Shown piece by piece: positions 56,291-64,000 of a stretch of 64,000 nucleotides of DNA. The notes beneath the pieces were generated by a model. That model was given only the letters and a program-made list of their open reading frames with translations. It made no database searches and was not told the origin of the DNA. How positions within the stretch are numbered: the stretch's first letter is position 1; the number at the start of each line of letters is the position of its first letter. A program made the translations under genes and the position numbers. The stretch lies in the NCBI RefSeq assembly GCF_041146395.1, contig NC_090990.1, forward strand, positions 46,386,001 through 46,450,000, written 5' to 3'. The DNA is from Eulemur rufifrons. Taxonomy: Eukaryota; Chordata; Mammalia; Primates; Lemuridae.

Positions 56291-57042
56291 GATTTCAGTT
56301 TGATTCTTTATACTTCCAGAGTTCTTTCACTGAGCCCTTCCCATCTGGATCAATCATTAGATCCCTTCTTTCAGCTTTAATCTGGATAGAGGCATGCCGT
56401 GTGTGCTGTTCTTAGGCCATGTAGCAGCCCAGGTGAGCTGCCTCTCTGTCACTAGGCGGAGCCCATCACGTGTTGTTCAGGGTTTTGCTACCTCACCTGG
56501 GGGGCTGCTCCTGTTGGGTCCAGCCCCAGAGAATTAATTTGACCCCAAACCGGTTTGAGAGTCAAGTCACTGGGCTGTGCTGGTTGCAGACGGAGAGCGT
56601 CTTTTTCTTGCCTCTTCCTCTCCAGAGGTGGTTTCTGCCTGTCTCTGTGTGAAAGACAGCAGCTAGGGGGAGGGGGCGGTGCCCTCGCTCGCCCAGTGCC
56701 CCAGCTGCTGCAGCTCCCGCAGGCGATGGTCTGCCCTGCCCCAATGTCCGCAAGGTCTGCGCTCCACTCTCTCGCGACTGAGGAAGCACTCAGTGTTCAC
56801 GCAAAGGCGGAGCTCCTAGTGGGGGTCCACGGACTAGGGGAGGGAGCTGCCCAGGGAGTCACCCAGTACCCAATCGCTCTGCAGTGACTAGGCTGTGGAC
56901 CCCGACAATGGCAACTGCCCGTCCGCAGATTGCTGGCACTGGGGGTGTATGTTCAGGGTCTGGCAGGGGCCGGAGGAGCTGGGGATTGAGGGAGCCCAGC
57001 CGCCTGCAGTCTCCAGGCTAGAAAGCAGTCAAGTAAATGAGC
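56291..57042 (-). promoter_or_regulatory. L1 5' UTR (internal promoter region), 750 bp, GC-rich
   Basis: Directly precedes the ORF1 start and ends at the target duplication. It has a CpG-containing core (56650-56900: cgctcgcccag, gcgctccac, ggcggagctc), as expected of an L1 promoter, transcribing leftward. L1 5' UTRs often carry antisense promoters too; that cannot be read here. Confidence 0.7.
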
Positions 57043-57381
57043 TTAGTATGTGATTTTTTTACACTGCAACTTCATTGAATTTATTTATCAGATCAAAGAG
57101 TTTTTTGATGCAGTCTTTAGGTTTTTATAGATATAAGATCATATCATCTGCAAAGAGGAATAATTTGACTTCCTCTTTTCCAATGTGGCTGCCTTTTATT
57201 TATTTATTTATTTATTTTTCTCTTGCCTGATTGCTTTGGCTAGGATTTCCATTATTATGACAAATAGGAGTAGTGAAAGTGGGCATCCTTGTCTTGTTCC
57301 AGTTCTTCTGGCAAATGATTTCAACTTTTCCCTATTCAGTATGATGTTGGCTGTGTGTTTGTCATATATGCTTTTATTATT

Positions 57382-57904
57382 TTAAGGTATGCCGAGTTTG
57401 TTGAGAATTTTTATCTTGAAGAGGTGTGGAATTTTATCAAATGCCTTTTCAGTAGCCACTGAGATGAGAGTATGGTTTTTATCTTTCATTCTGTTGATGT
57501 GATGTACCACATTTATTAGTTTGCGTATGTTGAACCATCCTTGCATCCCTGGGATAAATCCCACTTGATCATGGTGTATTATTTTTTGATGTGCTAATGG
57601 ATTCAGTTTGCTAGTATTTTTATTGATAATTTTTACATCTATGTTCATCAGGGATATTGGCCTATAGTTTTCTTCCCTCTGCTCCCCTGCCACTGTCATT
57701 ATCTGGTTTTGGTATCAGGGTAATGTTAGCCTCATAGAATGAATTAGGAAGAATTCCCTCCTCTTTAATTTTTTGTAATACTTTGAGGAGAATTGGTGTT
57801 AGTTCTTCTTTGAAAGTTTGGTAGAGTTTGGCAGTGAAGCCATCTGGTCCTGGGCTTTTCTTTCTTGGGAGACTTTTTATTACTGATTTAACTTCATTAC
57901 TCAT
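57382..57904 (-). pseudogene. L1 ORF2 reverse-transcriptase fragments
   Basis: Two overlapping minus frames (57904-57662 and 57699-57382) carry [55 protein letters not shown] and [10 protein letters not shown]: the standard L1 RT order. A frameshift separates them. Non-functional. Confidence 0.85.
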
Positions 57905-58785
57905 TATTGGTCTCTTCAGGTTTTCTATTTCTTCCTGATTCAGCCTTGGTAGGTTGAGTATGTCCAGGAACTTACCTATTTCCTCTAGGTTTTCAAGTTT
58001 GTTAGTGTATACTTATTCATAATAGTTTCTGATGATCTTTTGTATATCTGTGGTATCAGTTGTAGTATCTTCCTTTTCATTTCCAATTTTTTAATTTGGG
58101 TCTTCTTTCTTTTTTCTTGGTTAATCTAGCAATTGGCCTATTGATTTTGTTTATCTTTTAAAAAAACCAATTTTTCATTTTGTTAATCTTTTGTATTTTT
58201 TTAGTCTCTATTTTGTTTAGTTCTGCTCTGATTGTTTTATTATTTCTTTCTTTTTACTAATTTTGGATTTGATTTGTTCTTCCTTTTCTAGTTCTGGAGG
58301 TACATAATTAGAGTGTTTATTTTGAAATTCTTCTACTTTTTTGATGTAGGTATTTATTGCTATAAACTTCCCTCTTAGCACTGCTTTTGCTATATCCCAT
58401 AGGTTTTTAGTACAACATGTTTGACTTTCATTTTTTAAAGAAATTTTTTAATTTGCTCCTTAATTTCTTCCTTGACTAAATGGTCATTGAGGAGTATGTC
58501 ATTTAATTTACATGTATTTATACAGATTCCAAAGTCCTCTTGTTATTGATTTCTATTTTTATTCCATCATGGTCTGAGAAGATACTTGATATGATTACAA
58601 ACTTTTAACATTTGTTGAGACTGTTTTTTTTGTCCTAATGTATGGTCTATCCTGGAGAATGTTCCATGTGCTAAAGAGAAGAATGTGTATTCTGTAGCTG
58701 TTGGATGAAATGTTCTACAAATGTCTGTTAGGTCTATTTGGGTTAAAGTTAGTTTAAATCCAATGTTTCTTCATTTATGTTCTGT

Positions 58786-58968
58786 CTAGATGACCTGTCT
58801 TTCTAATGCTGAGAGTGGAGTGTTGATATCCCCAATTATTATCATATTGCTGTCTATCTCTCCCTTTAGATCTAATAATATTTGCTTTGTATATTGGGGT
58901 GCACTGGTATTGGATACATATATGTTTAGAATTGTTATATTCTCTTGTTGAACCAATACCTTTATCAT
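58786..58968 (-). pseudogene. L1 ORF2 endonuclease fragment
   Basis: 60 codons with NITILNIYVSNTSAPQY and MIIIGDINTPLSALERQ. The endonuclease motif GDFNTPLS-type reads GDINTPLS here, so the Asp-Asn pair is kept, but flanking parts are lost. Confidence 0.8.
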
Positions 58969-60384
58969 TATGTAGTAATCTTTGTCTCTTTTTACTGTTT
59001 TTGACTTAAATTCTGTTTTATCTGATATAAGTATAGCTACTCCTGCTTGCTTTTGGTTTCTGTTTGTGTGAAATATCTTTTTCCATCGTTTTACTTTCAG
59101 TCTATATGTGTCTTTACAGGTGAGATGTGTTTCTTGTAGGTAGCATATAATTGCATCATGTTTATTTATCCACTAAGCCAGTCCATATCTTTCAAGTGGA
59201 AAATTTAATCAATTTACATTCAAGGTCATTCTTGATATGAGAGGGTTTATTCCCATCATTTTATTAATTGATTTCTGGTTGTTTGTATAATCTTTGTTTT
59301 TTTCTTTCTTCCTTATTGTTTATCATTGTGGCTTTCTATAGTGGTAACATTTGAGTCTTTTCTATTCCTTTTTTGTGTGTTTGCTCTACCAGTGTTTTTT
59401 ATATTTTCATATGTTTTCATGATATTAGATATAATTCTTTTGCTTCTAGGTCTAGAACTCCTCTAAGCATTTCTTATAAGGCCAGCTTTATTGGTGATGA
59501 ATTTCCTCAGTTTTTGCTTATATGGGAAAGACTTACTTTCTTCTTCATTTATGAAAAATAAATTTTCTAAGTATAGTATCCTTGGCTGGAAGGTTTTTTC
59601 TATCACAACTTAGCATATATCATCCCATTCTCTCCTGGCCTGTAAGGTTTCTGCTGAGAAATCTTCTGTTAGTTTGATGGGTGTTCCTTTACAAGTAAGT
59701 GTCTGGAGGCTTTTTTCTTGCTGTTTTTAGAATTCTCTCTTTGCCTTTGCCTTTTGAGTGTTTGACAATAATGATCCATGGAGAAGACCTTTTTGAATTG
59801 TATCTATTTGGGAGTCCCTGAGACTTCTGTATCTGGATGTCTAAATCTCTTGCTAGACTTGGAAAGTTTTCATCTATTCTTTGTTAAATAGGTTTTCTCT
59901 CTGCCTTCTGGAACCCTGATAATTGGAATATTTGTTCGCTTTATAGTGTCCTATATGTCACGCAGGCTTTGCTCATTCTTTTTTCTGCTTTTTTCTTTAT
60001 TTTTGTCTGACTGGATTGTTTCAAAAGACCTGCCTTGAAGCACCAGGACAGGCTAATTCCCAGGCCACTGGCAGAATGCTCAGGTGGGAGCAGCAGCAGC
60101 AGCTGTGCTGCAGCCCTGCTACTGGGGAGGATGCGGTTGCTTTCAGTGTGAGCAGCTGTAGGCAAGCAGCCGTGGGTGCTGTATGCAGGGGTAGCAGCTG
60201 CCCTGAAAGTGGGAAGTGGAATTTGTCCTTGGGGCACATGAAAATTTGTGGCTGCTCCTCTGGCAGGGGTAGGGTGGCAGGATTGTTGCTGTTGGCTCCC
60301 ACCTAAGCCACCCTGGTGGCAGTGGTGGTGAATGTCAATGGGGATCCAGGGGTGTGGAGATGCAGGGGCTATTGGGCCCTGCCT

Positions 60385-62232
60385 TTGCTCATTTTTTAAA
60401 CAGCTTTATTGAGATACAATTTTCATACCATATAATTTATCATTTAAAGTGTAAAATTCAATGATTTTTATAGCATTAGATTATTAATTTTTTTAAATTG
60501 TAAAATAACAAGATTTGCCATTTTAAACCAATTTTAAGTGTACAATTTAGTGCATTAATTACAATCACAATGTTGTGTAAACACCACCACTATTTCCAAA
60601 ACTTTCCTCACTCCCTGTAGAAACTCTGGAACTATTAAGCAATAACTTCAAATCCCCCAGCCCCTGGTAACCTCAAATCTTCTTTCTGTGTCTATGAATT
60701 TGCCTATTCTAGATATTTCATACAAGTGGAATTATACAATATTTGTTTTTCTGTGTCTGATTTACTTCACTTGGCATGATGTTTTTAAGGTTCATCCATG
60801 TTGTAGCATGTATTAGAACTTCATTTCCTTTTATGGCTGAATATTTCATCGTACAAATATACAACATTTTGTTTATTCATTTGTTTGTTGATGGATACTT
60901 GCATTGTTTCCACCTTTTGGCTATTTTTTTTTTTTTTAATAATTCCACAATGAACACTGGCATACAAATGTCTGTTGGAGTCCCTGTTTTTGATTCCTTT
61001 GGGTATATACTGAGGAGTGGAATTGCTGGGACATATGGCAATTCTATGTTTAGCTTTTGGAAGAGCCAGCAAACTGCTTTCCATAGCAGCTTTACCATTT
61101 TGCATGCCCACCAGCAATGTATGAGGTTTCCAATTTCTCCACATCCTCCATAACGCTTAATATTTTCTGGGTTTTTTTTTTAAATCATAGCCATCCTAGT
61201 AGGTATAAAGTGACATCTCATTGTGGTATTCATTTGCATTTCCCTAATGACTAATGATGTTACAAATCTTTTCATGTGCTGTTGGCCATTTCTATTATAT
61301 CTTCTTTGGAAATATGTCTATTCAAATACTTTGCCCATTTTTAAATTAGTTTTTTGTCTTTTTATTATTGAGTTGTACGAGTTCTTTATACATTCTGCAT
61401 GCAAGTTCCTTAACAGATGTATGATTTTCAGTTTAACTTTTGTGATGATATCCTTTGAGGTCCAAAATCTTTTATTTTGATGAATCTATGTAAAATTTAT
61501 TTAATTTTGATTTAACTGTTTTTACTGTTATCACTTGTACTTTTGTTCTCATATCTAACAAACCATTGCCTAATCCAAGGTCCAGCACTTTACTTCTGTT
61601 TTCTCCTAATAGTGTTTTAGTTTTAGCTCCTACATTTAGCTCAATAAAGCATTTCGAGTTAGTTTTTATGTATGGTATGAGGTAGAAGAATCTAATTTCA
61701 TTTATTTATGTGGATATCCAGTTGTATAAGCACCATTTGTTGAAAGACTATCTTTCCCAATTGAATTGTCTTGGCCCCATTGTTGACAACCAATGGACTG
61801 TAAATGTAAGAGTTTATTTCTGGACTTTTAATTCTATTCCATTGATCTACACGCCTATCTTTTTTCCAATACTATGCTGTCTTAGTTACTGTAGTTTTGT
61901 AGTAAGTTTTGAAATCAGGATATGTGAGTCCTCCAACTTTGTATTTCTTTTTCAAGACTGTTTTGTCTATTTGACATCCTTGCATTTTCATGTGAATTTT
62001 AGGAATAGCATGTTGATTTCCAGGAGGAAAATCCATCTCAGATTTTGATAGGAATTGTGTTGAATCTATAGATCATTTGAGGGAGTATTGCTATTTTAAC
62101 AATATTTATTTTCCAATCCATGAACAGAGGATGCCTTTTCATTTATTTAGATCTTTTTAAATTTCTTTTAATTATGTTTTGTAGTTTTCAGTATACAAGT
62201 CTTATAGTTCTTTTGTTAAATTTATTTCATAG
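60385..62232 (-). mobile_element. Old L1M (L1MB/MC-type) 3' UTR and ORF2 end, antisense
   Basis: ttttaaacagctttattgag, atacaattttcataccatat, atggctgaatatttcatcgt, tttgattcctttgggtatat, ggaattgctgggacatatgg, ggtatccag-type text (gtggatatccagttg), aattctattccattgatcta and caggatatgtgagtcctcca. The 3' end is the same family as the 34505 fragment. ORF2 pieces are short. Confidence 0.85.
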
Positions 62233-62234
62233 TG

Positions 62235-62387
62235 GAAGATTTTAACATACCTTCTCAGTAACTGATAGAATAGTCAGACCAAAAATAATATTTAAAAAAT
62301 ATTTAAAATATGGATTACATGATTAAAAATTAATCTAATAAATATATATGGAGCATTATAATAAACAATTACAGAATACACATATTT
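62235..62387 (+). repeat. Old L1M ORF2 fragment, sense (with 63455-63490)
   Basis: gtggaagattttaacatacc, ttctcagtaactgatagaat, agtcagaccaaaaataat and caattacagaatacacata read as L1 ORF2 in sense, opposite to its neighbours. It continues as gtcaatagcactttgaaatt after the young L1 (63455-63490). Mosaic or rearranged old L1. Confidence 0.6.
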
Positions 62388-62467
62388 TTCTTTTTCTTAT
62401 TTCATCTTATTGTTATGGGGGATACAGAATTGCAGGTTACATACGTTGCCCATGTACCGCCTTTCCT

Positions 62468-62652
62468 CCCAAGTCAGAGCTCCAGGAGTATCTGTTCCCC
62501 AGATAGTGCGCGTTGCACCCATCATGTAGGTATATATCCCTCCCTTCCCCACCCCCCCTTCCCGAGTCAGCATCTTCAAGCGTTACCATTCCCCAAAGGG
62601 TGCCCAATGCACTCATTGCGTAGGCATACACCCATCCCCTCCCCCACCCCCC
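62468..62652 (-). repeat. Tandem duplication of the L1 3'-UTR G-rich module (2 x about 92 bp)
   Basis: Unit 1 (62468-62560) opens cccaagtcagagctccagg and unit 2 (62561-62652) opens cccgagtcagcatcttcaa. Both continue with a gt-taccattcccca-like box, a ...gc-tgcactcat-..-gtaggtat box and a C-rich tract ending in CCCCCC. The L1 at 51228 has only one such module (about 51290-51387). The units differ by many substitutions. Confidence 0.75.
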
Positions 62653-62706
62653 ACCTCAGTCTGATATCCGATTGGTGACGTTCCCAGATGTGTATTTAGG
62701 TGATGA

Positions 62707-63454
62707 TCAGGGAAACCAATTTTCTGGTGAGTACATGTGATGCTTGTTTTTCCATTCTTGGGATACTTCACTTAATATAATGGGTTCCAACTCTCTCCAG
62801 GAGAACCATAGAGATGTCGTATCTTCATTATTCCTTATAGCTGAGTAATACTCCATGGTATACATATACCACAGCTTACTAATCCAATCATGTGTTGATG
62901 GGCATTTGGGTTGTTTCCACATCTTTGCTCTTGTGAATTGTGCTGCTATAAACATTCGGGTACATGTGTCTTTGTTACAGAATGACCTTTTTTCCTTTGG
63001 GTATATGCCCAATAATGGGATTGCTGGGTCAAATGGCAGGTCTGCTTGAATCTGTTTAAGATACCTCCATAATTCTTTCCACAGGGGTTGCACTAGTTTG
63101 CAGTCCCACCAGCAGTGTATGAGTGTTCCTGTCTCTCCACATCCATGCCAACATGTGTTGTTTTGGGATTTTTTGATAAAGGCCATTCTCACTGGGGTTA
63201 AGTGATATCTCATTGTGGTTTTGATTTGCATTTCTCTGATGATTAGGGATGTTGAGCATTTTTTCATATGTTTGTTAGCCATTCTTATATCTTCTTTTGA
63301 GAAGTTTCTATTCATGTCATTTGCCCACTTTTTGATAGGGTTGTTAGATTTTTTCTTGCTGACTTTCCTGAGTTCTAAATAGATTCTTGTTATCAGTCCT
63401 TTATCTGATGTGCAGTATGCAAAAATTTTTTCCCATTCTGTAGGTGGTCTGTTT
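62707..63454 (-). pseudogene. L1 ORF2 C-terminal part, open but truncated
   Basis: About 249 codons remain open from the truncation point (63454) to the normal stop at 62707: [49 protein letters not shown] (the cysteine-rich C-terminal motif), [15 protein letters not shown] and MYSPENWFP. No internal stop, unlike the same region of the 51-kb copy. No start, endonuclease or RT, hence no function. Confidence 0.9.
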
Positions 63455-63494
63455 AGAATACACATATTTGTCAATAGCACTTTGAAATTTTATA

Positions 63495-64000
63495 ATGAGT
63501 TTTCATGTACAATAATGTAAGTCCTCGAAGTTTGTCCTTCTTCAAATTTTTTTAGCTAATTTTGTTTATTTACATTTTTGTATAAATATAAGAATCACCT
63601 TGTCAATTTCCAAAAAAAGCTAGCTGAGATTCTGAATAGGGTTGCATTAAATCTCTGGATTATTTTGGGGAGAGCTGACATACATTATAATATATACATA
63701 TGTAATGTCATCTTACTCTTATTCTTAAAAAATGACAATGTGTTATATATAAAATTCTTGATAGCAGGCATTTTATTCCCATTTTCAGGAGGAAGTTATC
63801 ATATTTCATCTTTAAGTTATTTTGTTTTATTTTTAAGAAAATCTTTCTCTTATTAAGGATAATCTTACACATCTTTATTCATACCATATATATTTTATAT
63901 GGATTCTTTCAATTCAAGCACATGCAATATCCATTTATTTAGATCTTCTTTAATTTCTCTAATCAAGTTTTATGTTATAGTGGTGTTGCACTTCTTTATA
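63495..64000 (-). mobile_element. Old L1M ORF2 fragment, antisense, running off the window
   Basis: gtaagtcctcgaagtttgtc, cttcttcaaattttttta, cagcttgtcaa-type text (accttgtcaatttcc), gaatagggttgcattaaatc and tccatttatttagatcttct. It repeats the same ORF2 section as 61910-62200, so it is a second antisense copy or a duplicated piece. The far end is outside the window. Confidence 0.7.

Larger units (their letters stand above)
51228..57042 (-). mobile_element. Nearly full-length lemur-type L1 (5.8 kb), antisense, inside an older L1
   Basis: Order on minus: GC-rich 5' UTR (57042-56291), ORF1 (56290-55353), ORF2 (55313-51440), 3' UTR with a C-rich (G-rich in sense) tract (51280-51390) and tail at 51228. 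A perfect 18-base duplication TTAGTATGTGATTTTTTT (51210-51227 and 57043-57060) marks both ends. Length and gene order equal a standard L1. ORF1 and ORF2 are each broken, so it cannot move by itself. It is younger than the split old L1 around it. Confidence 0.93.
57061..60380 (-). mobile_element. Old primate-type L1, ORF2 to ORF1 and 5' UTR, antisense (right half)
   Basis: Continues the L1 left of the 5.8-kb insertion: cactgcaacttcattgaatt, tatcagatcaaagag and catatcatctgcaaag (RT FADD-type region). ORF2 frames with [19 protein letters not shown] and endonuclease (ILNIYVSNTSAPQY) appear at 57904-57662 and 58968-58786. ORF1-like sequence lies at about 59440-59990, and a GC-rich part with CAG repeats (60001-60378) looks like 5' UTR. 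All frames are broken by stops. Confidence 0.85.
62388..63454 (-). mobile_element. Young 5'-truncated lemur-type L1 (1.07 kb), antisense
   Basis: The left end is the 3' UTR in reverse (ttattgttatgggggataca, gaattgcaggttacatacgt). The right end is truncated in ORF2 (cattctgtaggtggtctgtt). A perfect 15-base duplication AGAATACACATATTT (62373-62387 and 63455-63469) marks it. Its ORF2 tail is uninterrupted and its 3' UTR carries a tandem duplication not found in the 51-kb copy. Same terminus as the 94-bp stub at 36594. Confidence 0.93.

Noticed and set aside
60063..60160. (CAG)n run as an independent unstable triplet locus
   Set aside because: Only about four to five units (agcagcagcagcagctg) inside the GC-rich 5'-UTR-like end of an old L1; short and interrupted.

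Overview
The window looks like nuclear DNA of a primate, most probably a strepsirrhine (lemur or loris lineage). The evidence is two Alu elements (4039-4388 and 6572-6905) that carry an extra A-rich linker before the second AT-TAGCC-type monomer junction. This linker is typical of lemur/galago Alus and absent from human Alus. There are also several copies of an L1 family whose 3' end (G-rich tract, then a CCCCCATAACAATAAGATGA-type terminus) does not match human L1PA. No intact host protein-coding gene can be supported. Nearly every long reading frame here is a shadow or an L1/transposase relic.

Layout. 0.1-2.9 kb: T-rich, repeat-free sequence with several AATAAA hexamers that reads like the long 3' UTR or terminal exon of a + strand gene ending near 2.9 kb; the gene is not identified. 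3-43 kb: ordinary intergenic or intronic DNA, with ancient MIR, L2 and L1M pieces, MaLR/MLT and MLT2 LTRs, two solo LTRs with 4-bp target duplications (18400-18985 and 22332-22745), a nearly full-length HSMAR2-type mariner (9854-11122), hAT and Tigger relics, and four Alus. Repeat-poor stretches (24.4-25.7, 35.4-36.6 and 37.0-39.3 kb) are the best candidates for conserved non-coding or regulatory DNA, but no function can be read from them.

43-64 kb: mostly L1. It contains an old + strand L1 with an Alu inside it (43.0-44.6), an L1 with a 5' inversion bounded by a perfect 16-bp duplication (46.2-47.4), and an old antisense L1 (49.4-60.4) split by a nearly full-length 5.8-kb lemur-type L1 (51228-57042, 18-bp duplication). 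A further mosaic of old L1M pieces is split by a young truncated L1 (62388-63454, 15-bp duplication). A 94-bp stub of the same young family lies at 36594.

The genes do not work together as a system. The interest lies in the layered history of insertions, which can be ordered from nesting and target-site duplications. I found no convincing undescribed biological system. The most notable details are the L1 3'-UTR tandem duplication at 62468-62652, the twin-primed L1, and the unidentified 3'-UTR-like block. Family names come from memory of consensus sequences; no alignment was run.
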